Made by a program: the position numbers and the translations under genes. From CAZJYT01 sp964550325 (lineage in GTDB: Bacteria; Patescibacteriota; Minisyncoccia; Minisyncoccales; CAZJYT01), in contig CAZJYT010000010.1 in assembly GCA_964550325.1 (NCBI GenBank), positions 1-25,485 on the forward strand: a DNA stretch of 25,485 nt, written 5' to 3'. Positions within the stretch are counted from its first letter, which is position 1, and the number at the start of each line of letters is the position of its first letter. Shown here piece by piece: positions 1-5,364 of the stretch. The notes beneath the pieces were generated by a model that was given only the letters and a program-made list of their open reading frames with translations, searched no databases and was not told the origin of the DNA.

Positions 1-1
1 A

Positions 2-121
2 ATTTTAGATATTATAAGAAAACAGATAGAACTTTGTAACTCAGCGGAAGTAGTAAAAGATGAGAAAGGGCGGATAGTTTGGGAGAGAGTGAAGGAAAAG
101 GGAGAAGAGGAGAAAAAATGA
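2..121 (+). CDS. 3' end of a truncated hypothetical protein
   Basis: An open frame enters from the left edge and stops at TGA 119-121, giving 39 visible residues. It is rich in Lys and Glu, with a charged tail ending EKGEEEKK. Such a tail is common in small phage proteins and does not identify a family. The other two frames are closed within this stretch. Confidence 0.45.
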   Translation: MLDIIRKQIELCNSAEVVKDEKGRIVWERVKEKGEEEKK

Positions 122-137
122 TCTGGAGGTAAATATT

Positions 138-173
138 AAGATTAAATGATAGTTTAATTTAAAAAAGGAGGTG
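138..173 (+). repeat. Intergenic leader repeat, copy 1
   Basis: This is the first of three related leaders that run into the Shine-Dalgarno sequence (138-173, 370-400, 812-845). The shared core reads GA(C/T)TAAAT, then a few variable bases, TTTA(A/G)TTTAAA and GGAGG. All three sit directly before a start codon. A role as operator, promoter or translation enhancer is inference. Confidence 0.6.
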
Positions 174-177
174 ATTG

Positions 178-372
178 ATGTCATATTATGAAACAAAAGA
201 ATTAAGGTTAATAATTGAAATTGAGAAAACTAAAAATAGTAAAAAACCAATAAGGCTTACATTTGTAAAAGATAGTGAATACCTATTTGGTGCTAAGCTA
301 ACTGATATTAATACACAAGAAGTATGGAATTTATTGATTTATTGGCTTAAAGATTTTTTGAATAACTTATAG
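178..372 (+). CDS. Small hypothetical protein (64 aa)
   Basis: The start is ATG 178, which follows a strong GGAGGTG with good spacing; a TTG just upstream is in frame but overlaps that spacing. The protein has a Lys-rich N-terminal half with alternating beta-like hydrophobics and a hydrophobic C-terminal helix (LLIYWLKDFLNNL). I do not recognise a family. It is the first gene behind the repeated leader, so it probably shares control with the genes at 407 and 852. Confidence 0.7.
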   Translation: MSYYETKELRLIIEIEKTKNSKKPIRLTFVKDSEYLFGAKLTDINTQEVWNLLIYWLKDFLNNL

Positions 373-400
373 ACTAAATAATTGTTTAATTTAAAGGAGG
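370..400 (+). repeat. Intergenic leader repeat, copy 2
   Basis: Second copy of the leader. It has GACTAAAT, then TTTAATTTAAA and GGAGGG before ATG 407. The left end overlaps the stop codon of the previous gene, so the element may have been copied together with gene boundaries. Confidence 0.6.
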
Positions 401-406
401 GATAAG

Positions 407-823
407 ATGAAAAAAATGGTATATAAACCACGAATACAAAAGCCTAAAATTCTTTTGGACACTGAAGAAGTAGGCTTACGAATAATTATTATTTCTTATG
501 GAACTCATCCTTGTGCTTATGTAGGAGTTCCTGAAAATCACCCTATTGCTGGATATGATTGTGATGATTTATCTTTTATGAATGTTCACGGTGGATTTAC
601 TTTTAGTCGTAAAGGAGATAGAAAGCCTCTTCCTAAAGGTTATTGGTGGTATGGTTGGGATTATGCTCATTGTGATGATTATATGGGATATTATAAAGAA
701 AATGAAGAATTGGCTAAAAATTCCAAAAAATGGACAACTGAAGAAATATACGAAGAAGCTAAAGAAGTTGCTTGGGAAATGAGAAAGTTAATGAAGTTTA
801 TAGAGGTAATTAAGACTAAATAG
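407..823 (+). CDS. Conserved phage-type protein, HGGxT/WWYGWDxAH motif
   Basis: This 138-aa protein contains NHPIAGYDCDD, then MNVHGGFTFS near residue 60, then GYWWYGWDYAHCDDYMGYY near residues 79-97. From memory, a small family with a central HGGlTy motif and a following W-W-x-G-x-D-x-A-H motif recurs in phages of Gram-positive bacteria; its function is unknown. The conserved His and Asp residues could bind metal, which is inference. The C-terminal third is a charged helix. The start has GGAGG six to seven bases upstream, and the leader repeat precedes it. Confidence 0.8.
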   Translation: MKKMVYKPRIQKPKILLDTEEVGLRIIIISYGTHPCAYVGVPENHPIAGYDCDDLSFMNVHGGFTFSRKGDRKPLPKGYWWYGWDYAHCDDYMGYYKENEELAKNSKKWTTEEIYEEAKEVAWEMRKLMKFIEVIKTK

Positions 824-845
824 GGATTTAGTTTAAAAAGGAGGT
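812..845 (+). repeat. Intergenic leader repeat, copy 3
   Basis: Third copy, with GACTAAAT, TTTAGTTTAAA and GGAGGTGG before ATG 852. Its first bases encode the last residues of the upstream gene. The similarity to copies 1 and 2 goes beyond the Shine-Dalgarno sequence. Confidence 0.55.
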
Positions 846-851
846 GGCAAA

Positions 852-1481
852 ATGTTAAGGTATATCAAAGGGTATAAAATTGGACCAAGAGCAAACCTTC
901 ACAAAGCAGACCTTTCTGGAGCAGACCTTTCCGGAGTAGATCTTCATAGAGCAGACCTTTCCGGAGCGAATCTCCAGGATGCAAATCTCTCTGGAGCAAA
1001 TCTTCGTGGTGCAACTCTTTCCAGTGCAGAACTCTCCGGTGCAAATCTCTCTGGAGCAAATCTTTGTGAAGCAGATCTTTTTGGGGCAGAACTTTGTAAA
1101 GCAAATCTCTCTGGTGTAAACCTCTCCGGTGCAAATCTCCAAGAAGCAAGTCTTCATGGAACAATTCTTCATAGAGCAAATCTTCGTAGAGCAAATCTTC
1201 ATAAGGCAAGTCTCTGGGGGACAGACCTTTCTGAAGCAAACCTTCATAGAGCAGATCTTAGGGAAGCAAATCTTCAAGATGCAAATCTCTCTGGAGCAAA
1301 TCTTCGTGGTGCAGATTTTCGTGCAGTAAATCTTTATTGGGCAGATCTTTCTGAAACAGACCTTCGGAATGCAGGTTTTTACGCAGTGAGCTTTTATGGC
1401 TGCAATCTTGATAAAGCAATTATCAATTATCGGAATAAAATAGTTAGAATACATTTTGAAATAATTAGGGAGGAGGAATGA
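852..1481 (+). CDS. Pentapeptide-repeat protein (209 aa)
   Basis: From about residue 14 to 185 the protein is an almost unbroken run of A(D/N)LxX repeats, such as LSGANLRGA. This matches the right-handed quadrilateral beta-helix of the pentapeptide-repeat family (about 34 repeats). Known members include DNA-mimic gyrase-protection proteins (Qnr, MfpA), but most have no known function and nothing here shows a gyrase role. A 36-bp exact repeat (978-1013 and 1278-1313) lies exactly 300 bp apart, that is 20 repeats or five coils, which points to internal duplication. The last 25 residues (NYRNKIVRIHFEIIREEE region) break the pattern and cap the helix. The start follows AAGGAGGTGG. Confidence 0.93.
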   Translation: MLRYIKGYKIGPRANLHKADLSGADLSGVDLHRADLSGANLQDANLSGANLRGATLSSAELSGANLSGANLCEADLFGAELCKANLSGVNLSGANLQEASLHGTILHRANLRRANLHKASLWGTDLSEANLHRADLREANLQDANLSGANLRGADFRAVNLYWADLSETDLRNAGFYAVSFYGCNLDKAIINYRNKIVRIHFEIIREEE

Positions 1482-2053
1482 TAGAAGAACAATTATTAAA
1501 AATTTTTAAAAATTCATTAATGAACGCTAATACAACTGAAATCAAGTATGTTTTAACAGGGAAGCAAGAAGCATCTAAAATATCAAAAAAAATTTTTTAT
1601 ACAAAGAATTTAATGGATTTTATTAAAAAGAAAGAAAAATATTTACAAGAAAATAGGAAACACTTGCCATACGAGAAGGTAAAAGAACTTGAAGAAGAAA
1701 TTAAAAAAGAGAAAAGGAATGAAAAAATTCAAAGGAAAAATAGAAGGCTTCTTTATAATAGATTTAAAAAAATATTAAACTCAAAGAAGGATTTAGTTAT
1801 AAACTTAGAAGTTTTTTCTTGTCGTGCAGATATTTTCTGGAGTATAAGCATAATTTTGTGTGAAAAAGTGGAATTTTATTACAGATGGAATTGGTGTAGT
1901 GATGGATATGGAGTTAGATCAATGAGAATAGAAAGAAGAAATGGAGAATGGCAGTATTATACAGGCTGTAGTATAGTAAAAAAAATAACACGATTAACTA
2001 AAAAAGTAGATACTTGGATAGATCAAACTGAAGATTTTTATAAGATGGAGTGA
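1478..2053 (+). CDS. Hypothetical protein with basic coiled-coil centre (191 aa)
   Basis: The start ATG 1478 overlaps the stop of the pentapeptide gene by four bases (ATGA) and has GGGAGGAGG just upstream, so the two genes are translationally coupled. Residues 45-100 form a highly charged Lys/Glu helix. The C-terminal half (about 105-175) looks like mixed beta structure with aromatic clusters such as EFYYRWNWCSDGYG. I recognise no domain. It might act with the pentapeptide protein, but only the adjacency supports that. Confidence 0.75.
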   Translation: MIEEQLLKIFKNSLMNANTTEIKYVLTGKQEASKISKKIFYTKNLMDFIKKKEKYLQENRKHLPYEKVKELEEEIKKEKRNEKIQRKNRRLLYNRFKKILNSKKDLVINLEVFSCRADIFWSISIILCEKVEFYYRWNWCSDGYGVRSMRIERRNGEWQYYTGCSIVKKITRLTKKVDTWIDQTEDFYKME

Positions 2054-2088
2054 AAAAAAAGGAGAAAATTATGTTAAGAGGAGAAATA

Positions 2089-2280
2089 ATGGATAATAGA
2101 GATTTTAAAATAATGCAATTATTTTGTTTTGCTTTACGCTATGTAGCTATTTCACATGGTTTAGGAAAGTTATATGAGGCTATTGAAGAATATATAGATT
2201 GGTATAATCAACATTTTCAACCTATTAGTGAAGAAGAAGTTCTAAAATTTAGAAGAGAGTTAATTAATTTAATTGAGTAA
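2089..2280 (+). CDS. Small hypothetical protein (63 aa)
   Basis: I chose ATG 2089, which has AGAGGAG at good spacing; ATG 2071 (six residues longer, with its own GGAG) and GTG 2050 are alternatives in the same frame. The protein is mostly helical (MQLFCFALRYVAISHGLGKLYEAIEEYIDWY), with an acidic C-terminal helix. No family is recognised. It lies between two other small genes in the early cluster. Confidence 0.65.
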   Translation: MDNRDFKIMQLFCFALRYVAISHGLGKLYEAIEEYIDWYNQHFQPISEEEVLKFRRELINLIE

Positions 2281-2303
2281 TATAAGGAAGGAGGAGGTGA
2301 AAG

Positions 2304-2539
2304 GTGGCTATATTTAAGAAAAGTATAGCTTTAAAAAAATTTAAACGGTTTCTATATGAAGGACTTTTAACAAGTGATCTACCAGAAAAAGAACAAAAAA
2401 GCGTATTGCTGATGTTTATAATGCCATATCTATGGAAGAGGCACTAATTTGTTTTCTTGGAAAGAAAGAAATTACTCAAAATAAAGAAAGGGATATATTG
2501 ATAAGTTTTATTGAGGATGAATTAGGTTGGGAAGATTAA
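2304..2539 (+). pseudogene. Frameshifted small gene (about 78 aa if repaired)
   Basis: A GTG start at 2304 follows AAGGAGGAGGTG. The frame encodes MAIFKKSIALKK...LPEKEQK, then runs out at TAA 2445-2447. The -1 frame opens in the A6 run at about 2395-2400 and continues KRIADVYNAISMEEALICF...DELGWED to TAA 2537-2539. The two halves join into one plausible acidic-helical small phage protein. The codon phase at the A6 run does not fit the classic A-AAA-AAG slippery arrangement, so a real mutation or a homopolymer sequencing error is likelier than programmed frameshifting. The 47-residue first-frame product could still be made. Confidence 0.65.
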
Positions 2540-2555
2540 AGGAAAGGAGGAAAAG

Positions 2556-2861
2556 ATGATCAGAGAAGAAATAGCAAGAAGGTTGTTTAATCATTTTGAT
2601 TATTCAGGTAGAAATTTTGATGAAGTGAATCCTATAGAACAATCAAAATATTACTCTGTAGCTTCAGATTTAATTATTCTTCTTAAATCTTGTCTATTTC
2701 CAGGAAATATAAGAATTATTAAAGTTGCTCAATGCTATTCTTGTCCTTACAGAAAAAAAATTTTTTTAAAACATTATTGTAAGAAAACAAATAAGAAAAT
2801 TCCAAATATTTATGATATTCCTAATTGGTGTCCTTTACCCGGAAAGGAGGAATTATGGTAA
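2556..2861 (+). CDS. Small Cys-rich protein (101 aa)
   Basis: The N-terminal half is helical (EEIARRLFNHFDYSGRNF...). The C-terminal half carries C-x-x-C-P-Y-R near residue 60, YCKKTNKK near 75, and a final IPNWCPLP. This CxxC...C...WCPL pattern recurs in small phage proteins and suggests a single zinc site; the function is unknown. The start ATG has AAAGGAGG at ideal spacing. The end overlaps the next gene, whose Shine-Dalgarno sequence is coded inside the final GKEE residues. Confidence 0.75.
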   Translation: MIREEIARRLFNHFDYSGRNFDEVNPIEQSKYYSVASDLIILLKSCLFPGNIRIIKVAQCYSCPYRKKIFLKHYCKKTNKKIPNIYDIPNWCPLPGKEELW

Positions 2862-3073
2862 CAAGTATAATTTGTGGAGGAGTAATTGTTCTTTATAAGT
2901 GTAAAGGATGCGGGAAGTTTAAGAAGGATAAAAATTATAAGTTAGCTTTTAAAGAAGTATCAGGAACTATGATGGCTTTAAGAGAAGTTAGACCCTATGT
3001 ATGTAAAAAATGTAAAGAAAAGGGAATTAAATTAACCAAGCGAGATAAACCATATAAATTTAGTGTAATTTAA
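2855..3073 (+). CDS. Small zinc-ribbon-like protein (72 aa)
   Basis: I chose ATG 2855 because AAGGAGG lies just upstream; a longer in-frame start at 2825 lacks this signal. Two CxxC knuckles, YKCKGCGKFKK near residue 16 and YVCKKCKEKG near residue 51, are about 33 residues apart, as in zinc ribbons. The C-terminus is basic. It may bind nucleic acid, but the family is not recognised. It overlaps the previous gene by seven bases. Confidence 0.72.
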   Translation: MVTSIICGGVIVLYKCKGCGKFKKDKNYKLAFKEVSGTMMALREVRPYVCKKCKEKGIKLTKRDKPYKFSVI

Positions 3074-3126
3074 TATGCCATACTGGTTTGAAAAATTAAG
3101 ATTACCTAAAGATAAAAGGAGGAGGG

Positions 3127-3306
3127 ATGGAACATCTTAAATTAAACTTTGTTGAAATAGAATCTGGCGATTGGTGTAAAAAATATAAGGATTGGATAAG
3201 TAGTAATACAATTGAAAAATGTAAAAGAAAAGGGACCTATCAAGAAAAAGGATGTTACTATTGTAAATATAGAACATTTATGGTTCAGAGAAAGAAGAAA
3301 AAATGA
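3127..3306 (+). CDS. Small Cys-rich protein (59 aa)
   Basis: The reading frame starts at ATG 3127 behind GGAGGAGGG and ends in an ATGA overlap with the next gene. It has four or five cysteines (DWCKKY, IEKCKRK, KGCYYCKYR), a spacing that could hold one zinc ion, and a basic tail QRKKKK. A minus-strand open frame covers the same bases but has no ribosome binding site and opposes all its neighbours. No family is recognised. Confidence 0.65.
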   Translation: MEHLKLNFVEIESGDWCKKYKDWISSNTIEKCKRKGTYQEKGCYYCKYRTFMVQRKKKK

Positions 3307-3413
3307 TAGAAATTTTTCTAATAATTCTGGGAGGAATTTTAGCTTTCTGGATATGGAATAGATATGCAGAGGATATGGAAGAACTGGAAAGGAGGAGGAA
3401 GACATGGAGATAA
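3303..3413 (+). CDS. Single-pass membrane mini-protein (36 aa)
   Basis: The protein starts MIEIFLIILGGILAFWIW, one transmembrane helix, followed by an acidic then basic tail (EDMEELERRRK). It is coupled to the previous gene by ATGA and overlaps the next gene start, as is typical for packed phage genes. The membrane topology is inferred from the sequence; the role is unknown. Confidence 0.6.
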   Translation: MIEIFLIILGGILAFWIWNRYAEDMEELERRRKTWR

Positions 3414-3574
3414 AAGAAATGGTAGAAAAAATATTAAAAAAAAGAAGGATTTCTTTATATAAACTTACAAAAGAGATAGGAGTTGCCTATAATACAGCTT
3501 GGAGATGGAAGCAGGGAAAATCAGAGCCTTTACCAGTGTTTAAAAAAATTCTTAAAGAAATGTTAAAAAAATAA
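3404..3574 (+). CDS. Cro/XRE-like helix-turn-helix protein (56 aa)
   Basis: The 56-residue protein has a helix-turn-helix near residues 16-38: ISLYKLTKEIGVAYNTAWRW, followed by a KQGKSEPLP turn. This matches the XRE/Cro fold, with the recognition helix around VAYNTAWRW. It is short enough to be a bare DNA-binding domain, like a phage Cro. Its start follows GGAGGAGG. The gene stops just before a strong promoter (3576) that drives a second regulator, so it may control that promoter. This is inference. Confidence 0.82.
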   Translation: MEIKEMVEKILKKRRISLYKLTKEIGVAYNTAWRWKQGKSEPLPVFKKILKEMLKK

Positions 3575-3575
3575 C

Positions 3576-3604
3576 TTGACAAAGGTAGAAATTTATAGTA
3601 TTTT
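3576..3604 (+). promoter_or_regulatory. Sigma70-type promoter, start-proximal
   Basis: TTGACA at 3576-3581 and TATTTT at 3599-3604 have a 17-bp spacer. The predicted transcription start (about 3611) lies within two or three bases of ATG 3613, so the transcript would be essentially leaderless. Confidence 0.72.
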
Positions 3605-3612
3605 ATAGAAAA

Positions 3613-3762
3613 ATGAAATATAAAAGCGTAAAAGTAGATAAAAGAATATATGAACAGCTTAAAGATTTATGCTCTAAAGAGAAAAGAACTATCTCTGGGC
3701 AATTAGAATATATTTTGGAAAGATATTTAAAAGAGAAAAATAAAAAATATAATGCAAGATAA
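3613..3762 (+). CDS. Ribbon-helix-helix (CopG/Arc-like) regulator (49 aa)
   Basis: The protein reads KYKSVKVDKRIYEQLK, then DLCSKEKRTISGQLEYI, then LERYLKEK. This is the standard ribbon-helix-helix layout: an N-terminal beta strand with alternating polar residues, helix A, an (R)TISGQLE turn, and helix B. Such proteins bind DNA as dimers and often repress their own promoter. There is no Shine-Dalgarno sequence; the promoter at 3576 places transcription start at the ATG, so translation is probably leaderless. It follows an HTH gene, so the two may form a small regulatory switch. Confidence 0.82.
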   Translation: MKYKSVKVDKRIYEQLKDLCSKEKRTISGQLEYILERYLKEKNKKYNAR

Positions 3763-3958
3763 ACTTTGTCCTTTATCCTTTAGTTTTGTAGTTAAAGGGG
3801 CCTCTCCACAATTAATTACTCCACAATTAGCAAAGCTTCAGATAAAAATAGGTTTTCCCTGTATAGGAGAAAAGTGTGCTTGGTGGGATAACAATGCCAA
3901 ACAATGCAGAATTATAACTATTCAAATGTTACTGGAGGAACTAAATGCAAAAAAGTAA
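3752..3958 (+). CDS. Small Cys/Trp-motif phage protein (68 aa)
   Basis: It carries CIGEKCAWWDNNAKQCRI (about residues 37-54), a C-x4-C-A-W-W-x6-C knuckle that I have seen in many small phage proteins; the function is not known to me. A fourth Cys (LCPLSF, residue 6) could complete a metal site. The start overlaps the end of the RHH gene by 11 bases in another frame and lacks a clear Shine-Dalgarno sequence, so it is probably translated by coupling. Confidence 0.75.
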   Translation: MQDKLCPLSFSFVVKGASPQLITPQLAKLQIKIGFPCIGEKCAWWDNNAKQCRIITIQMLLEELNAKK

Positions 3959-4238
3959 TATTACAATACACAAAAAGAGAAAAATATATAAAATTAAAAA
4001 GCTTATTCCCGGATATAAAGTTTCTCCTAAATTAGCAGATAAAACTTTGGTAGCGGTCCCTCTTCAACAGGTTAAGGCTAATCCAAACCTTATCATTCAA
4101 TATCAAAATGAACAAATGATTGTTCCCTCAAAACCTCTATATGAATTTGCTTTTAAGGATAAATATGGGAGAGGTCTTTATATATTATGCTATTATGAAT
4201 GGCAACCACAAAGCTCTTTACAATTTTCTTTATTTTGA
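3945..4238 (+). CDS. Hypothetical protein (97 aa)
   Basis: A basic N-terminus (KSNITIHKKRKIYKIKK) precedes a beta-rich body with VAVPLQQV and IIQYQNEQMIVP, ending YYEWQPQ...FSLF. The start overlaps the previous gene by 14 bases and has CTGGAGG eight bases upstream. No known domain is recognised. It is the last gene before the GC-rich structured gap and the replication module. Confidence 0.7.
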   Translation: MQKSNITIHKKRKIYKIKKLIPGYKVSPKLADKTLVAVPLQQVKANPNLIIQYQNEQMIVPSKPLYEFAFKDKYGRGLYILCYYEWQPQSSLQFSLF

Positions 4239-4263
4239 ACCCACTTTTACTTTCATTTAGAAT

Positions 4264-4384
4264 GGTCCGTAGGGGTTAAAGCTGCTCCCGGTTTTAACCT
4301 TGAGGGACCTGCAGGGAAAAGGGACCAAGCTTAACTTTTCCCGAAGAGATAGGGGTTAGGGGGGGCTGGTGGCTTGGCGCCAGC
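4264..4384 (+). other. GC-rich triple-hairpin region before the replication gene
   Basis: This non-coding stretch is much richer in G and C than its surroundings. It can fold into three consecutive stems. The first has an outer GGTCC/GGACC pair (4264-4268, 4305-4309) and an inner GGTTAAA/TTTAACC pair (4274-4280, 4293-4299). The second pairs GGGAAAAG with CTTTTCCC (4314-4321, 4335-4342). The third pairs GCTGGTG with CGCCAGC (4365-4371, 4378-4384). It ends six bases before ATG 4391, and none of the stems has a T-tract. It could be a leader RNA controlling the initiator, a non-coding RNA, or part of the origin. I do not recognise a known riboswitch. Confidence 0.6.
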
Positions 4385-4390
4385 TTATAT

Positions 4391-4807
4391 ATGGAATACG
4401 CCAATATTTATTCCCAAATTTGGAAGGATAAAAAAATAAAAAAATTGTCTCCAGAAGGTAAAGTATGTTTTATCTATACATTTACAAACTCTTCTGTTAC
4501 ACCTTCGGGAATATATAATTTTGATCCAGAAGTAGCAAGAGTAGAAACTGGTTTAAAAAATTCAAAATTTAAAAAAGCTTTTAAAGAAATAATTGATAAT
4601 GGATTAATCAAATGGGATGAAGAGGAAAATCTTATTTGGGTGGTTAATAAATTTAAATATACCCCTAAGTCTCCGAAAATTATTCGTTCTATTGTTAAAG
4701 AGCTTGTGCAATCAAAGCATTCTTTTATTGAAGAATTTTTAAAGAAATATTATGATTATCTTGAAGGACATCTTCCTCCAGATTATAAAAGAAAAGGTAT
4801 GGTATAA
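4391..4807 (+). CDS. Replication initiator / replisome-organizer N-domain-like protein (138 aa)
   Basis: The protein opens MEYANIYSQIWKDKKIKKLSP, continues KVCFIYTFTNSSVTPSGIYNF, and has GLIKWDEEENLIWVVNKFKY. This pattern is typical of the winged-helix N-terminal domain of phage replication proteins (DnaD/O-like): pick a state early, expect GiY, then gLI-yDee-liWV. It stops at 138 residues, so a separate C-terminal helicase-loading domain is missing. Five 11-bp iterons begin inside or right after its end, as expected for an initiator bound to its own origin. There is no Shine-Dalgarno sequence; a structured region lies just upstream. Confidence 0.8.
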   Translation: MEYANIYSQIWKDKKIKKLSPEGKVCFIYTFTNSSVTPSGIYNFDPEVARVETGLKNSKFKKAFKEIIDNGLIKWDEEENLIWVVNKFKYTPKSPKIIRSIVKELVQSKHSFIEEFLKKYYDYLEGHLPPDYKRKGMV

Positions 4808-4813
4808 GATACC

Positions 4814-4868
4814 GTATCTATACTGTATCTATACTGTATCTATATGGTATCTATATGGTATAGCTATG
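4814..4868 (+). repeat. Five tandem 11-bp iterons
   Basis: GTATCTATACT occurs twice (4814, 4825), GTATCTATATG twice (4836, 4847), and the variant GTATAGCTATG once (4858). A partial GTATT follows. The 11-bp period is close to one helical turn, which would put all copies on one face of the DNA, as for cooperative protein binding. Confidence 0.9.
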
Positions 4869-4875
4869 GTATTAA

Positions 4876-4924
4876 AATATTATATTAGATCATATCAGAT
4901 CAGAAATATTATATAAGATCATAT
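4876..4924 (+). repeat. AT-rich 20-bp direct repeat pair
   Basis: AATATTATAT-T/A-AGATCATAT occurs at 4876-4895 and 4905-4924, with one mismatch and a nine-base spacer containing another GATCAG. GATC sites appear in both units. The very high AT content suits a duplex-unwinding element next to the iterons. Confidence 0.75.
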
Positions 4925-5065
4925 ATGTTAAAATTATTAATTTTTTATTTTTTAGGATTAATAACAGGGATTGTAATAGGAACCATTTTGCTAATTTTTC
5001 TTTCAAAAGCTCCTAAATTTGTTGAACTTACAAAAATTATCAAAGAAAATGACAAAAAGGATTAA
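4925..5065 (+). CDS. Single-pass membrane mini-protein (46 aa)
   Basis: The N-terminal 26 residues (LLIFYFLGLITGIVIGTILLI) form one transmembrane helix, with a GxxxG-like face (GLITG). A short charged tail (KIIKENDKKD) follows. The start overlaps the end of the AT-rich repeat, and no good Shine-Dalgarno sequence is visible. The role is unknown; small anchors like this often belong to lysis or virion modules. Confidence 0.5.
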   Translation: MLKLLIFYFLGLITGIVIGTILLIFLSKAPKFVELTKIIKENDKKD

Positions 5066-5189
5066 AAATGATAAATTTGGTAAGGTTTTACCGGGAAGAA
5101 TAATTATTTTGAAAAGAAATAAATTAAAAAAGTTAAGACTGTTTTCAAAAAAATTAAATTTTTTTTCAAAATTAACAAAAACTATCTAA
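5049..5189 (+). CDS. Very basic mini-protein (46 aa)
   Basis: The frame encodes MTKRIKNDKFGKVLPGRIII, then a Lys/Arg/Phe-rich tail (LKRNKLKKLRLFSKKL). The start overlaps the previous gene by 17 bases, and no clear ribosome binding site is seen. The composition suits a nucleic-acid- or membrane-binding peptide. In DNA this AT-rich such a frame can arise by chance, so support is modest. Confidence 0.4.
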   Translation: MTKRIKNDKFGKVLPGRIIILKRNKLKKLRLFSKKLNFFSKLTKTI

Positions 5190-5190
5190 A

Positions 5191-5349
5191 ATGAAAGAAA
5201 AACTTCTTATTTTGATAGGAACTTGGTTATTTTGTGATGGTTTGTTTAGTATTCATCAATATTGGGGTAAAGAGGGCTTGAGAGAAAATTATATTAGAGT
5301 AGTTAGGATAACTTTGGGGATAATTTTAATAATACTGGGCTGGATTTAA
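5191..5349 (+). CDS. Two-helix membrane mini-protein (52 aa)
   Basis: It has a hydrophobic N-terminal helix (LLILIGTWLFCDGLFSI), a polar loop (HQYWGKEGLRENYI) and a second hydrophobic helix (ITLGIILIILGWI). The hairpin topology, and the position one gene before the holin, would fit a lysis-related protein, but I see no family match. The gene begins one base after the previous stop codon. Confidence 0.6.
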   Translation: MKEKLLILIGTWLFCDGLFSIHQYWGKEGLRENYIRVVRITLGIILIILGWI

Positions 5350-5364
5350 AGGAGGAGGTGAAGG

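Larger units (their letters stand above)
4801..4924 (+). other. Putative replication origin
   Basis: This block directly follows the initiator gene. It contains a GGTAT-AAG-ATACC inverted repeat (4801-4813), five tandem 11-bp iterons (4814-4868) and an AT-rich pair of 20-bp direct repeats (4876-4895, 4905-4924). Initiator gene, iterons and AT-rich unwinding DNA in this order is a common phage and plasmid origin layout. The function is inferred from layout only. Confidence 0.6.

Noticed and set aside
582..782. + strand 66-aa frame inside the gene at 407
   Set aside because: It has no ribosome binding site and lies fully inside a gene with a strong start and conserved motifs.
1129..1329. + strand 66-aa frame inside the pentapeptide gene
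   Set aside because: Its repetitive Gln/Ile-rich product is a frame shadow of the repeats.
855..1454. Long minus-strand open frames opposite the pentapeptide gene
   Set aside because: They are shadows of the 15-bp repeat, have Cys/Ile-rich low-complexity products, and lack ribosome binding sites.
852..1481. Pentapeptide DNA repeats as a CRISPR or satellite array
   Set aside because: The 15-bp period is coding and translates to A(D/N)LxX repeats; there are no spacers of constant length between conserved units.
3075..3140. 21-aa + strand frame between two small genes
   Set aside because: It has no ribosome binding site and overlaps the Shine-Dalgarno sequence of the next gene; too short to support.
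3142..3405. Minus-strand 87-aa open frame
   Set aside because: It opposes all neighbouring genes and lies over three well-supported + strand genes (3127, 3303, 3404).
4814..4868. Iterons as a CRISPR array
   Set aside because: Units are 11 bp and directly joined, without spacers.
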